Shown here: in pieces, positions 1 through 8,974 of the stretch | Position numbering within the stretch: position 1 is the first letter of the stretch | Layout of the letters: each line of letters begins with the position of its first letter | Assembly: GCF_014229095.1 (NCBI RefSeq) | Contig: NZ_JAARZC010000001.1 | Location: forward strand, 62,001 to 126,000 | DNA: 64,000 nucleotides | Source: Listeria cossartiae subsp. cayugensis | GTDB lineage: Bacteria > Bacillota > Bacilli > Lactobacillales > Listeriaceae | Direction of reading: 5' to 3' | Translations under genes and position numbers: made by a program | The notes under the pieces: model-generated | Told to the model about the DNA's origin: nothing | Seen by the model: only the letters and a program-made list of their open reading frames with translations | Database searches by the model: none

Positions 1-109
1 TGGCGAGGGATATGTGCGGGTTGGTCTTTTAATGGATGAAGATCGTTTGGAAGAAGCAGTGACGCGAATTGCCAAACTACATTTGTTTGATAAAGTGGCT
101 CAAAAGTAG
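1..109 (+). CDS. C-terminus of a PLP-dependent aminotransferase (partial)
   Basis: The reading frame runs in from the left edge and ends with TAG at 107-109, leaving 35 residues that end in DKVAQK. The tail carries the 'GYVRVGLLMDEDRLEEAVTRI'-like pattern typical of the last strand and helix of fold-type I aminotransferases, where a small-domain strand is followed by a helix of the 'RLEEAI.RL' kind. In Listeria an aminotransferase gene precedes walR, which fits. No catalytic residues are visible in this fragment, so substrate and subclass cannot be assigned. Confidence 0.6.
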   Translation, partial: GEGYVRVGLLMDEDRLEEAVTRIAKLHLFDKVAQK

Positions 110-147
110 GCAATTATCTAATTTTAAAAGGAAATCGCTTGTAATAA

Positions 148-176
148 TTCAGATAATTACTTGTATGTGTTATAAT
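148..176 (+). promoter_or_regulatory. Candidate sigma-A promoter of walR (extended -10)
   Basis: A perfect TATAAT at 171-176 is preceded by TGT (168-170), making an extended -10. A weak -35 (TTCAGA, 148-153) lies 17 bp upstream. It is the best promoter-like sequence in the 211-bp gap before walR and would give a 5' leader of about 140 nt. Confidence 0.5.
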
Positions 177-320
177 TGATTAGTAAGTCTATTCTTAGCA
201 TGTTGTTTTATGAAGGCAGGCCAGAATTTAAAGTGTTTAGTGAGATTTTTACGCATTAAATAAAAAATATCTGTCCCGGTTAAAGCCGGCGAAATCCAGG
301 AATGAGAGGACTGTAAAAAA

Positions 321-1034
321 ATGGCAGAAAAGAAAATTCTTGTAGTAGATGACGAAAAACCGATTGCGGATATAGTTAAGTTTAATCTAAATAAAGAAGG
401 CTTTGATGTATACTGCGCCTATGATGGCGATGAAGCGTTAGAACTTGTAGAAGAAGTTCAGCCAGATTTGATTTTACTCGATATTATGCTTCCAGGTCGT
501 GATGGTATCGAAGTATGTCGTGAAGTTCGTAAAAAATATGATATGCCAATAATTATGGTAACAGCAAAAGATTCCGAAATTGATAAAGTTATCGGACTAG
601 AACTTGGTGCCGATGATTATGTAACGAAACCATTTAGTAACCGCGAATTAATTGCTCGTGTGAAAGCCAACTTGCGCCGTCACAGCCAAGTAAGCTCAAG
701 CGCAGCCGAGGAAGAAGAAAACAGCGAACTAGAAATTGGTTCCTTGATTATTCATCCCGACGCATATGTTGCTTCTAAACGTGGCGAAACAATCGAACTT
801 ACGCATCGTGAATTCGAATTACTGCACTATTTAGCAAAACATATGGGACAAGTAATGACACGAGAACATTTACTCCAAACCGTTTGGGGCTATGACTATT
901 TCGGCGACGTTCGTACAGTTGACGTTACCGTTCGTCGTTTACGTGAAAAAATTGAAGATAACCCAAGTCATCCAGCGTGGTTAGTAACAAGACGCGGAGT
1001 CGGCTATTATTTACGCAATCCAGAACAAGAATAA
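321..1034 (+). CDS. walR: WalR (YycF) response regulator
   Basis: OmpR/PhoB-family response regulator of the essential WalRK system, which controls cell-wall hydrolase genes in Firmicutes. The receiver domain (about residues 5-115) has the acidic pair D10/D11, phosphoacceptor D54 in the LLDIMLPG context and the conserved K of the TKPF loop. The C-terminal winged helix (about 135-233) has the recognition-helix pattern [14 protein letters not shown] and ends with RRGVGYYL. The length of 237 aa is normal. It starts with ATG shortly after a GAGAGGA ribosome-binding site. Next comes a strong terminator-like hairpin (1043-1086) and then walK, so the two genes may not be transcribed equally. Confidence 0.97.
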   Translation: MAEKKILVVDDEKPIADIVKFNLNKEGFDVYCAYDGDEALELVEEVQPDLILLDIMLPGRDGIEVCREVRKKYDMPIIMVTAKDSEIDKVIGLELGADDYVTKPFSNRELIARVKANLRRHSQVSSSAAEEEENSELEIGSLIIHPDAYVASKRGETIELTHREFELLHYLAKHMGQVMTREHLLQTVWGYDYFGDVRTVDVTVRRLREKIEDNPSHPAWLVTRRGVGYYLRNPEQE

Positions 1035-1042
1035 ATAATGAG

Positions 1043-1086
1043 AAGTGGTCGCCAAACTGAAAAAACTTGGTTGACCACTTTTTTTG
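1043..1086 (+). terminator. Rho-independent terminator between walR and walK
   Basis: AAGTGGTC (1043-1050) pairs with GACCACTT (1073-1080). An inner CCAA/TTGG extension follows after a small bulge, and the hairpin ends in a run of T residues to 1086. It sits 8 bp after the walR stop, so it should reduce readthrough into walK. Confidence 0.75.
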
Positions 1087-1218
1087 GGTATATCCGCTTA
1101 GTTCCTCGTTATTTTTATAAACAAATCGACCCAATTAACAGGAAAAACAATACGTCTACCCCGCAACATATGGTATACTAATTTAAATATATTACCCCGA
1201 ATAGGAGTAGAACGACTT

Positions 1219-3051
1219 ATGCATAAAATGAGATTTTTTCAGTCCGTACAATTTAAGTTAGTTATTATGTATTTGCTACTAATTATCGTTGCAATGCAAG
1301 TAATTGGCGCGTATTTTGTTCGTGAGCTGGAAGGACAACTGGAGAAAAACTTTCAAGATTCTATTACAAATAGTATTACTTTGCTGGATTATAACGCTAG
1401 AGAAGAAATCATTAAAAACAGCGATAACTCAGTGAAATTACAAAATGATATTAGAGAACTTTTAGTCGATTTTTCGCGTGCAAGTAGCAATTTAATCGAA
1501 GTAAGAATAGTGGATGACAAAGGGAAAATTCTCGGCACATCGAATTTAAATAATCAAGGTATTGTTGGTCAAAAAAGCAACGATCCCCTTGTAAAACGAA
1601 CGCTATCACTTGGAACAACTTCTGAGGACAAAATCTATAAAGACGAATCGAATAAAAATAACCGTGTCTGGGTGAACGTATCCTCCATCAAAAACAAAGG
1701 CAAAGTGATAGGGGCTATTTATCTTGTCGCCGATATCGAAAGTGTCTATAAACAAGTCGATGATATCACGAATATTTTCATCACCGGTACGTTAATCGCG
1801 ATGATTATTACCGCAGTGCTTGGAATCTTGCTATCAAGAACCATCACGAAGCCAATTGTCGAAATGAAACGCCAAGCTTATGCGATGGCAAGAGGGAATT
1901 ATAGCCGCAAAGTAAAAGTATACGGCGTCGATGAAATTGGTGAATTAGCGGATTCTTTCAACACGTTAACGAAACGAGTTCAAGAAGCCCAAGCGATGAC
2001 AGAAGGGGAACGCCGCAAGCTTTCCTCCGTACTCGCATATATGACCGATGGCGTAATCGCAACAGACCGCCGCGGTAAAGTAATTCTTATAAATACGCCA
2101 GCAGAAAAAATGCTTCGCGTGAAACATGAAAGTGCTAACGGTCGTTCTATTATTGACGTTTTAGACATCGGAGACACATATCAATTTGAAGATTTAATGG
2201 AAGTGGATGGCTCGCTAACGATGGACCGTAGTACTCTAGACAAACCTTATGTGCTTCGTGCCAATTTCTCCGTTATTCAAAGAGAAACAGGCTTTAACAA
2301 TGGCGTTATCGCAGTACTGCATGATATTACCGATCAAGAAAAAGTCGACCAAGAACGCCGCGACTTCGTATCCAACGTGTCGCACGAACTAAGAACACCA
2401 CTGACAAGTATGCACAGTTATTTAGAAGCATTAAGCGACGGCGCATGGGAAGATAAAGAAATCGCCCCACGTTTCCTTGAAGTAACGCAAAACGAGACAG
2501 AGCGTATGATTCGCCTAGTTAATGACCTACTCAAACTTTCAAGAATGGACGGCGGTAGAGAGCAACTTGAAAAAAGTTTCGTGAACTTTACAGACTTCTT
2601 TAACCATATTATTGACCGTTTTGAAATGATGAAAAAAGAAACCATCATGTTCAAACGCCATATTCCAAGAGAGCCAGTTATTATCGAAATCGATGAGGAT
2701 AAAGTAATGCAGGTGCTCGATAATATTATTTCTAACGCCAACAAATATTCACCAGATGGTGGTCGCATTTCCTTCTATCTGAAAAAATTTGAAGATGAAA
2801 TTGAAGTGAGCATAGCCGATGAAGGTTTAGGTGTACCAGACGAAGATTTAGCAAATGTATTTGACCGATTCTTCCGCGTAGACAAAGCTCGTTCGCGGGA
2901 AATGGGAGGAACAGGGTTAGGGCTTGCCATCGCTCGAGAAGTTATCGAAGCACATGGCGGTCGAATTTGGGCCGAGCGCAATAAGACCAAAGGAACCATA
3001 ATTAAATTCACCCTGCCATATAGTGACTTACCGGAGGATGATTGGGAATGA
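1219..3051 (+). CDS. walK: WalK (YycG) sensor histidine kinase
   Basis: Membrane histidine kinase that phosphorylates WalR. Order: TM helix (about residues 14-34), extracytoplasmic Cache/PAS-like sensor (about 35-185), second TM (about 186-206), HAMP (about 207-260), cytoplasmic PAS (about 265-370), HisKA with phospho-acceptor H389 in VSHELRTPL, then HATPase_c with N box (DNIISNANKY), G1 (DEGLGVP), F box (FDRFFRVD) and G2 (GTGLGLA). The length of 610 aa matches Listeria and Bacillus WalK. An AGGAG at 1203-1207 supports the ATG at 1219 over the ATG at 1228. Its 3' end overlaps the walH start. WalH and WalI are the known membrane modulators of this kinase. Confidence 0.97.
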   Translation: MHKMRFFQSVQFKLVIMYLLLIIVAMQVIGAYFVRELEGQLEKNFQDSITNSITLLDYNAREEIIKNSDNSVKLQNDIRELLVDFSRASSNLIEVRIVDDKGKILGTSNLNNQGIVGQKSNDPLVKRTLSLGTTSEDKIYKDESNKNNRVWVNVSSIKNKGKVIGAIYLVADIESVYKQVDDITNIFITGTLIAMIITAVLGILLSRTITKPIVEMKRQAYAMARGNYSRKVKVYGVDEIGELADSFNTLTKRVQEAQAMTEGERRKLSSVLAYMTDGVIATDRRGKVILINTPAEKMLRVKHESANGRSIIDVLDIGDTYQFEDLMEVDGSLTMDRSTLDKPYVLRANFSVIQRETGFNNGVIAVLHDITDQEKVDQERRDFVSNVSHELRTPLTSMHSYLEALSDGAWEDKEIAPRFLEVTQNETERMIRLVNDLLKLSRMDGGREQLEKSFVNFTDFFNHIIDRFEMMKKETIMFKRHIPREPVIIEIDEDKVMQVLDNIISNANKYSPDGGRISFYLKKFEDEIEVSIADEGLGVPDEDLANVFDRFFRVDKARSREMGGTGLGLAIAREVIEAHGGRIWAERNKTKGTIIKFTLPYSDLPEDDWE

Positions 3052-4370
3052 TGAAAAAAACAGGATTTCGCTCATTTGTACTAACCATTTTAGTCGTACT
3101 CAGCATCGTCCTAAGCTACTTTATTTGGAAGGGACAACCTGACTACGAAGCCATCAATGTCAAAGAAATCGAAAAAACAACCATTGATAAAACAATGACC
3201 ACTTCACAAGTTTTCAAACCATACAAATTAGCCGTCAATTCAAATGACAACAATTACCAAAGTTTGGATGCTGATTTATTAAATGAACTAATGGCTCAAG
3301 GAAAAGCATTCAGTTTCTCAGAAGTAGTTTTAGCTAACAAAAAAAGCAGTGAAGATTACGAAAAACTAATCCATAAAAATGGAACTATCGAGATAATTTT
3401 CCCAAATGATATTCCGTTCTCTATTTTCGCGCAAATTTTCCAAGTTGAAGGGGAAGGACTTGAATCTGCCTTCTTTAATCGGATTGTGTTCGATATTAAT
3501 AATACAGATACAGGGCTGCATTCGGTTTACTTCACCAACGACGACCAAGAGAACATTTATCAAAGCTCATTGCAAAATAAAGACATTGATAAAATCGAAA
3601 AAATTGTTAAAAAGAATGAAGGTAAGCTGACACAAAACGACAAGTTGCTTTCCAACAAACGCAATCTGTTCTTAAGCACGGAAAAAACAAAACTAGATCG
3701 AAAAAAATATATTATTGACTCATTGGAAATTAATTTATTCACGTCCGCATTATTCCAAGATTCTGGTACAGTGAAAAGCGAAGGAAATACGTACACGGAT
3801 GGTTCAAGTGTTATCGAAATGGACACAGATAATAAAGTATTAGAATATGTAAATCCTTCGCAAGAGCGCACAAATCCAGAAGATCTTAGCAGTGTGAAAC
3901 GTGCGGGACTAATTCAAGACAGCTTTAACTTTGTGAATGACCATGCTGGCTGGACTGGCGACGGGGCATATTATTTCACAGGTTATGCTGGCGAAAGCGC
4001 GACAACTAATTTCAGTTTATTCATTGATAATTTACAAGTTTACAATGAAAATGGCATGGCGGATATTTCCGTAACAGAAGGTCTGGAAGCAGTTTATAAA
4101 TATATGAGACCATTCTTCCGACTAGATACAGACGTTCCTGGTGAGAAAAAAGAAGTGACGCTGCAGTCATCCTATTCTGTCTATAATGCCCTTGCTCAAA
4201 ATCCTAACGTAAATGCGGAAGAGGTTGAAGATATCGTTCCTGGTTATCATATGACGAGAAGCGAATCCTCTGGTATGAACCGGCTTGTCACTTTAGAACC
4301 AACATGGCTCTATAAGTATCATGACAAATGGTTTATCTTCCAAGCAGATGCAGCAAAGGCGGGTGAATAA
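3048..4370 (+). CDS. walH: WalH (YycH), regulator of WalK
   Basis: Single-pass membrane protein of about 440 aa: a short basic N-terminus, one TM helix (roughly residues 8-26), then a large extracytoplasmic region. In Bacillus, YycH with YycI modulates WalK in the membrane. The in-frame TTG at 3042 lies only 4 nt from GGAGG (3033-3037). The ATG at 3048 has about 10 nt spacing and is preferred; an ATG at 3051 follows directly. It overlaps the walK stop, showing translational coupling, and is followed after 2 nt by walI. Confidence 0.92.
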   Translation: MMKKTGFRSFVLTILVVLSIVLSYFIWKGQPDYEAINVKEIEKTTIDKTMTTSQVFKPYKLAVNSNDNNYQSLDADLLNELMAQGKAFSFSEVVLANKKSSEDYEKLIHKNGTIEIIFPNDIPFSIFAQIFQVEGEGLESAFFNRIVFDINNTDTGLHSVYFTNDDQENIYQSSLQNKDIDKIEKIVKKNEGKLTQNDKLLSNKRNLFLSTEKTKLDRKKYIIDSLEINLFTSALFQDSGTVKSEGNTYTDGSSVIEMDTDNKVLEYVNPSQERTNPEDLSSVKRAGLIQDSFNFVNDHAGWTGDGAYYFTGYAGESATTNFSLFIDNLQVYNENGMADISVTEGLEAVYKYMRPFFRLDTDVPGEKKEVTLQSSYSVYNALAQNPNVNAEEVEDIVPGYHMTRSESSGMNRLVTLEPTWLYKYHDKWFIFQADAAKAGE

Positions 4371-4372
4371 AA

Positions 4373-5212
4373 ATGGATTGGCGTAAAACTCAAATGATTT
4401 TTATTGTGACACTCCTAATTTTAAATGTCTTTCTGGCTGTGATATTTTTTAACAAACAACTATCGGATGATCCAGATACACTTGGAAATGAAACGCTAGA
4501 AGAACGCTTAAAAGCAGATAATATTTCCCATCCTGATTTATCGACAAAACCTACGAGTGGCTCTATTTTCACGACAGAGCGAGCAGCTTTTACACCAAAA
4601 GATGTTAGCGACCTTACTGGACAAGCGATTACGCTTAAAGATAACAACAAACAAATCTATTCTGTCTTACAAAATCCAGTAAAAGCTGGCAAAAAAGGCA
4701 ACAATCCGGAATTCCAAAAATTTATGGAGTCTGGTGTTTATCGCGGCGAGTCTTACCAATTTTGGAATTACGATAAAGATGCCCGGACGCTGACTTTTAA
4801 CCAATTAATCAATAATAATATGGTCCTTTTTGATGAAGCGGGCCAGATTACTTTCTATTTAGACCGCGACGACCGCGTAATCTCCTATGAGCAAACGTGG
4901 ATGTCTAAGCAAGATGATTTAAAAGATAAGACCAATTTAATGTCCGCAACAGATGCACTAGAAGCGGTTTATCAGCACGGCGAGTTGAAGCAAGATAGCG
5001 ACGTGGTTTCCGCAACATTTGGCTACTACACAACCGTACAGCTGCCGTCTGGAAATGTTTATTTCCCAGTTTGGTGCTTTGAAGTAAAACATTCCGGGGA
5101 AACGAATTATGTCCTCGTTAATGCCAAAGACGAACAAGTCATCAACCAATCAGAAAATAAATCAACAACCGAACCAGGCACGGAATTATCAAGTCGCCAA
5201 AAAGCGAAATAA
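4373..5212 (+). CDS. walI: WalI (YycI), regulator of WalK
   Basis: Membrane-anchored YycH-superfamily protein of 279 aa with an N-terminal TM helix (about residues 8-27) and an extracytoplasmic domain. It works together with WalH on the WalK kinase. It begins 2 nt after the walH stop and ends just before a terminator at 5221-5258, so walK-walH-walI appear as one unit. The C-terminal 25 residues are hydrophilic and rich in S, T, E and K, probably unstructured. Confidence 0.92.
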   Translation: MDWRKTQMIFIVTLLILNVFLAVIFFNKQLSDDPDTLGNETLEERLKADNISHPDLSTKPTSGSIFTTERAAFTPKDVSDLTGQAITLKDNNKQIYSVLQNPVKAGKKGNNPEFQKFMESGVYRGESYQFWNYDKDARTLTFNQLINNNMVLFDEAGQITFYLDRDDRVISYEQTWMSKQDDLKDKTNLMSATDALEAVYQHGELKQDSDVVSATFGYYTTVQLPSGNVYFPVWCFEVKHSGETNYVLVNAKDEQVINQSENKSTTEPGTELSSRQKAK

Positions 5213-5220
5213 AAAACAGA

Positions 5221-5258
5221 GTCAACCTAATTATCATGAAAAATTAGGTTGGCTTTTT
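5221..5258 (+). terminator. Terminator after walI
   Basis: A 12-bp stem (5221-5232 with 5242-5253, one G-U pair) with a 9-nt loop and five T residues at 5254-5258. It lies 9 bp after the walI stop and separates walI from walJ, which therefore needs readthrough or its own promoter in 5259-5320. Confidence 0.85.
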
Positions 5259-5332
5259 CAAACGATGGGGCATGCAATTTTGCCGGATTAGCGTTACAAT
5301 GAAAGATATATAAGCCTTTAGGGGGATAAAAA

Positions 5333-6163
5333 ATGTTCGCAAATAAAATTTTAACCGAAAAAGACACGGATCAAATCCGATTTAGTATATTAGCCAGCGG
5401 AAGTTCAGGTAATGCCACACTAGTCGAAACAGGAGACCAAAAAATTCTGATCGATTGTGGATTGAGCGGCAAGAAAATGGAAGGGCTATTCGCGCAAGTT
5501 GGTCGTGATATGAACGATTTGGATGCTATTTTAATTACGCATGAACACTCAGACCACATTAAAGGGCTTGGTGTGCTTGCTCGTAAATACAAACTCCCTA
5601 TTTATGCGAATGCTAAAACATGGAAAGCCATGGACAATATGATTGGCGAAGTCTCTTCTGACCAAAAATTCCAATTTGATATGGAAACGGTAAAATCATT
5701 TGGCAGTATGCAAGTAGAATCCTTTGGTGTATCTCATGACGCGATTGAGCCGATGTTTTACATATTTCATAAAGGGAATAAAAAATTTGTAATGATAACC
5801 GACACAGGATATGTAAGCGACCGGATGAAAGGTCATATTGCGGGGGCTGATGCGTATCTTTTTGAAAGTAATCATGATGTAGAAATGCTTCGAATGGGAC
5901 GCTATCCGTGGAATGTCAAACGCAGAATTCTTGGTGACGAAGGACACGTGAGCAATGAAGATGCTGCAATTGCAATGAGCGAAGTAATTACCGACCAGAC
6001 GAAACGAATTTATTTAGGCCACCTTAGTAAAGATAATAATATGAAAGAACTAGCGAGAATGAGCGTAACACAAACACTTATTTCAGAAGGAATTGATGTT
6101 GGCGGCAAAGTAGAAATCTTTGATACCGACCCTGATAACGCCACATCTATCTTTACGATTTAA
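5333..6163 (+). CDS. walJ: WalJ (YycJ/VicX), metallo-beta-lactamase-fold hydrolase
   Basis: Cytoplasmic MBL-fold protein of 276 aa. Zinc-ligand motif HEHSDH occurs near residue 65, preceded by the [11 protein letters not shown] and LIDCGLSG motifs of the YycJ group. Further ligands include the aspartate of ITDTGY (about 163), the histidine of FESNHD and the C-terminal LGHLSKDNN. The family is linked to walRK in Firmicutes and is thought to have a nuclease-like role connected with chromosome maintenance. The start is supported by AGGGGG ten bases upstream of ATG. The 97-bp gap to htrA suggests htrA has its own promoter. Confidence 0.93.
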   Translation: MFANKILTEKDTDQIRFSILASGSSGNATLVETGDQKILIDCGLSGKKMEGLFAQVGRDMNDLDAILITHEHSDHIKGLGVLARKYKLPIYANAKTWKAMDNMIGEVSSDQKFQFDMETVKSFGSMQVESFGVSHDAIEPMFYIFHKGNKKFVMITDTGYVSDRMKGHIAGADAYLFESNHDVEMLRMGRYPWNVKRRILGDEGHVSNEDAAIAMSEVITDQTKRIYLGHLSKDNNMKELARMSVTQTLISEGIDVGGKVEIFDTDPDNATSIFTI

Positions 6164-6260
6164 GTTTCACCATTTTTTTAAAGCTTTTTCATCGTTTTTT
6201 CATATTTGGCGTTTACTATGGAAGTATATAAATGCGAAATTTGCAGAGAGGAAGGAAGAC

Positions 6261-7766
6261 ATGGACGAGAAAGAAAAGAATTTAAATGAAAACAGCGAGA
6301 ACGAAAGCACGCCAAAAAGAGAGGTCGAGGAGACTTTACATACACCGGAGAACTCGCAACCAGTCCAAGAAACCCCTATTGTAGAAGGCGTGACCCCAGA
6401 GGGCGAGAAATTTGCCGGAGCAACAGAAGATGCAGCCGAGGCAAGTTCTACAAATGCATTTTTTGAAGAAGCAAGCAACAAAGAACCAGAACCTGCTAGA
6501 CCAGCTCCAGGACCAAGACGAACAAGTACAACTGGAGGCGGCGCAGTCCCACCTAATAGAGTGAATAATGGCGGCGGAAGTGGTAACGGGAACGGGGAAC
6601 CACCAAAACGCGGCAAACACTTTATTGGCTACTTTTTAACAGCACTTATTGGTGTGATCATTGGCGGACTTATTATTTTCTTCGTAGCATGGGATAATGG
6701 TGACAATGCAGACACAACTTCCAATTCAAACAATAAAGCAACTAAAGTAGAAAAAGTTTCCGTAGATACTACTTCAGATGTAACCAAGGCAGTGGATAAA
6801 GTACAAGATGCGGTAGTCAGCGTACTGAATTACCAATCATCTTCATCCCTTGATGGAACAACTTCTTCTGAACAAGAAGCTTCCTCAGGATCCGGTGTCA
6901 TTTATAAAAAAGCAAACGGTAAAGCATACGTCGTAACGAATAATCACGTTGTAGCCGATGCAAATAAATTAGAAGTAACATTTACAAATGGTAAAAAATC
7001 AGAAGCGAAGTTACTAGGAACAGACGAATGGAACGATTTAGCTGTCCTTGAAATTGACGATAAAAATGTGAGCACAGTAGCTGCATTCGGCGATTCCGAT
7101 TCATTAAAACTTGGCGAGCCTGCAATTGCAATTGGTAGCCCACTTGGAACTGAATTTTCCGGTTCTGTAACGCAAGGTATTATTTCCGGTTTAAACCGTG
7201 CGGTGCCAGTTGATACAAATGGTGACGGAACAGAAGACTGGGAAGCTGATGTTATCCAAACAGATGCAGCAATCAACCCAGGTAACAGTGGTGGAGCTTT
7301 AATTAACATTGAAGGCCAAGTAATCGGTATCAACTCAATGAAAATTTCGATGGAAAACGTAGAAGGTATTAGCTTTGCGATTCCAAGTAACACAGTAGAA
7401 CCAATCATCGAACAACTAGAAACAAAAGGCGAAGTAGAACGCCCATCTCTAGGTGTTTCCTTACGTGATGTAGATACAATTCCAGAAACACAACAAAAAA
7501 ATATCTTGAAATTACCAGATAGCGTAGATTATGGCGCAATGGTACAACAAGTAGTATCTGGTTCTCCAGCAGCTAAAGCAGGATTGAAACAATATGATGT
7601 TATTGTTGAACTAGATGGCCAAAAAGTAACAAACTCGATGACTCTACGTAAAATCCTTTATGGTAATGATGTAAAAATCGGCGACAAAGTCAAAGTGAAA
7701 TATTACCGCGACGGTAAAGAACAATCCACAGATATCAAACTAGAAGCTGCAAAAACAACGACATGA
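6261..7766 (+). CDS. htrA: HtrA/DegP-like membrane-anchored serine protease
   Basis: Quality-control protease acting outside the membrane. From the ATG at 6261 (GGAAGG eight bases upstream) the protein is 501 aa; the frame is open further upstream to 6120 but with no credible start. The N-terminus is a long acidic, low-complexity cytoplasmic tail (about residues 1-115, E/P/G-rich), then a TM helix (about 121-143). The trypsin-like domain has a catalytic His in the NNHVV motif, an Asp in the WNDLAVL motif and a Ser in the GNSGGALIN motif. A PDZ domain occupies about the last 100 residues. In Listeria htrA is needed under heat, acid and oxidative stress and for virulence. It follows walJ and is closed by a terminator. 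Confidence 0.95.
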   Translation: MDEKEKNLNENSENESTPKREVEETLHTPENSQPVQETPIVEGVTPEGEKFAGATEDAAEASSTNAFFEEASNKEPEPARPAPGPRRTSTTGGGAVPPNRVNNGGGSGNGNGEPPKRGKHFIGYFLTALIGVIIGGLIIFFVAWDNGDNADTTSNSNNKATKVEKVSVDTTSDVTKAVDKVQDAVVSVLNYQSSSSLDGTTSSEQEASSGSGVIYKKANGKAYVVTNNHVVADANKLEVTFTNGKKSEAKLLGTDEWNDLAVLEIDDKNVSTVAAFGDSDSLKLGEPAIAIGSPLGTEFSGSVTQGIISGLNRAVPVDTNGDGTEDWEADVIQTDAAINPGNSGGALINIEGQVIGINSMKISMENVEGISFAIPSNTVEPIIEQLETKGEVERPSLGVSLRDVDTIPETQQKNILKLPDSVDYGAMVQQVVSGSPAAKAGLKQYDVIVELDGQKVTNSMTLRKILYGNDVKIGDKVKVKYYRDGKEQSTDIKLEAAKTTT

Positions 7767-7774
7767 TAGTGAAA

Positions 7775-7808
7775 AGCCATTCTCTTGAAAAAGGGAGTGG
7801 CTTTTTTT
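7775..7808 (+). terminator. Terminator after htrA
   Basis: AGCCATTCTC (7775-7784) pairs with GGGAGTGGCT (7793-7802, two G-U pairs), followed by a T run to 7808. It closes the wal/htrA block and marks the left edge of the DnaA-box-rich intergenic region. Confidence 0.85.
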
Positions 7809-7809
7809 C

Positions 7810-8356
7810 TGTGGAAAACTTGTGGATAGCGATTTTTTGTGGATATAGATATGGTAGAGAACAAGGATTCTGCTACTAAATATAGGAGAGGTTTGTGGAT
7901 ATGTGGATAACTTCTGTGGATAACCTGTGTGTAAGCCATGAATATCTTGTGGAAAAGAACAATTTTGATAATTTAATCAATAAACACAGATTTATTTTTG
8001 AAAAAAACGCATTTTTTGCGAAAATATAGGTCGAAAAAGAAAAATGTGGATAGAAAGCCATTTATCCACATTTTCTATTTTTATAAGTCGAATATGTGAC
8101 AAGGAAAATAACTTTACGCGTGAATGTGGATGGCGGGGATGATTGTAGGAGAAGGGGTTTCGTTGTTTAGATGGATTTGGATGCAAGGGGTTTAGATGGT
8201 AGTTTTACTTGTGGATAAGCTGTGGATAGTGAAAATAACGCATCATATATATTGTGGAGAATATATGTTCGGACACAAAATAGAGAATCGGCCTGTGGAT
8301 ATGTGGATAGTTTTTGGGGATAACTTGTGTATAAGGACGGGATAACCTGTGGAATA
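7810..8356. other. DnaA-box cluster in the htrA-rlmH intergenic region
   Basis: The 686-bp gap between htrA and rlmH holds no credible gene but an extraordinary density of DnaA-box 9-mers. Exact TGTGGATAA starts at 7902, 7915 and 8210, exact TTATCCACA at 8062, and the variant TGTGTATAA at 8326. One-mismatch forms TGTGGATAG or TGTGGATAT start at 7821, 7838, 7894, 8045, 8221, 8294 and 8302. Weaker forms start at 7810, 7948, 8253 and 8315. Nearly all point the same way, and two pairs are directly abutted (7894/7902, 8294/8302). An AT-rich tract (about 7957-8044) sits in the middle. No dnaA or dnaN gene is present, so calling it oriC would be unjustified. A DnaA titration or regulatory cluster, or a relic origin, is more likely. 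Confidence 0.8.
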
Positions 8357-8452
8357 ACTTTTTGCGCTAAATGTCTCTTTTTTATTTTGGCTAGTGCAAT
8401 TTAGGTTTTTTGAGGTATGATAAAAGTATTAATAAAGATGAGGGTGGCACAA

Positions 8453-8932
8453 ATGAATATCCAAATTGTAACGGTGGGAAAACTGAAAGAAAAATATTTA
8501 GTACAAGGAATAGCCGAATATTTAAAACGACTGAGCGCTTATGCGAAAGTGACGATTGTTGAAGTTCCGGATGAAAAAGCGCCGGAAGTATTGAGTGACG
8601 CGGAAATGAAGCAAGTGAAGGATAAAGAGGGCGTGCGGATTTTAGCGAAGATTCCGGACGATGCCCATGTGATAGCGCTGGCGATTGATGGGAAAATGAA
8701 GTCAAGTGAGGAATTTGCGGCGGATTTGGATAAGTTGGCGACGTATGGTAAAAGTAAGGTGACGTTTGTGATTGGTGGATCGTTGGGGCTTAGTGAGGCA
8801 GTGTTGAAACGGAGTAATGAGCGGATTTCGTTTGGACGGTTGACGTTGCCGCACCAGTTGATGAGGTTGGTGCTGGTGGAACAGGTTTACCGGGCGTTTC
8901 GAATTGTTCGGGGGGAGCCTTATCATAAGTGA
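8453..8932 (+). CDS. rlmH: RlmH, 23S rRNA pseudouridine-1915 N3-methyltransferase
   Basis: SPOUT-class methyltransferase of 159 aa, the normal length for the family (the staphylococcal orthologue is OrfX). It methylates pseudouridine 1915 in helix 69 of 23S rRNA using SAM. The SAM-binding knot is visible as [10 protein letters not shown], followed by the invariant LTLPHQL.R motif and the C-terminal RGEPYHK. The ATG at 8453 is preferred because GAGGGTGG lies about 7 bases upstream; the frame is open to 8417 but without a ribosome-binding site. The last 18 bases resemble the SCC attachment site of staphylococci. Confidence 0.96.
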   Translation: MNIQIVTVGKLKEKYLVQGIAEYLKRLSAYAKVTIVEVPDEKAPEVLSDAEMKQVKDKEGVRILAKIPDDAHVIALAIDGKMKSSEEFAADLDKLATYGKSKVTFVIGGSLGLSEAVLKRSNERISFGRLTLPHQLMRLVLVEQVYRAFRIVRGEPYHK

Positions 8933-8935
8933 AGT

Positions 8936-8974
8936 AAATCGGATGAATGCGCTATTTCATCCGATTTTTCTTTT
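8936..8974 (+). terminator. Terminator after rlmH
   Basis: A perfect 12-bp stem, AAATCGGATGAA (8936-8947) with TTCATCCGATTT (8956-8967), followed by a T-rich tail to 8974. It overlaps the 3' end of the convergent acetyltransferase gene and may also slow transcription from that side. Confidence 0.88.

Noticed and set aside
3042..3047. TTG start for walH as the longest frame
   Set aside because: Only 4 nt from GGAGG; ATG at 3048 has much better spacing.
6120..6260. Longer htrA starting near 6120
   Set aside because: Would overlap walJ, has no ribosome-binding site, and family N-termini begin at MDEKEK-type sequence.
7810..8356. Calling the region oriC
   Set aside because: DnaA boxes alone do not make an origin; dnaA, dnaN and other oriC neighbours are absent from the window.
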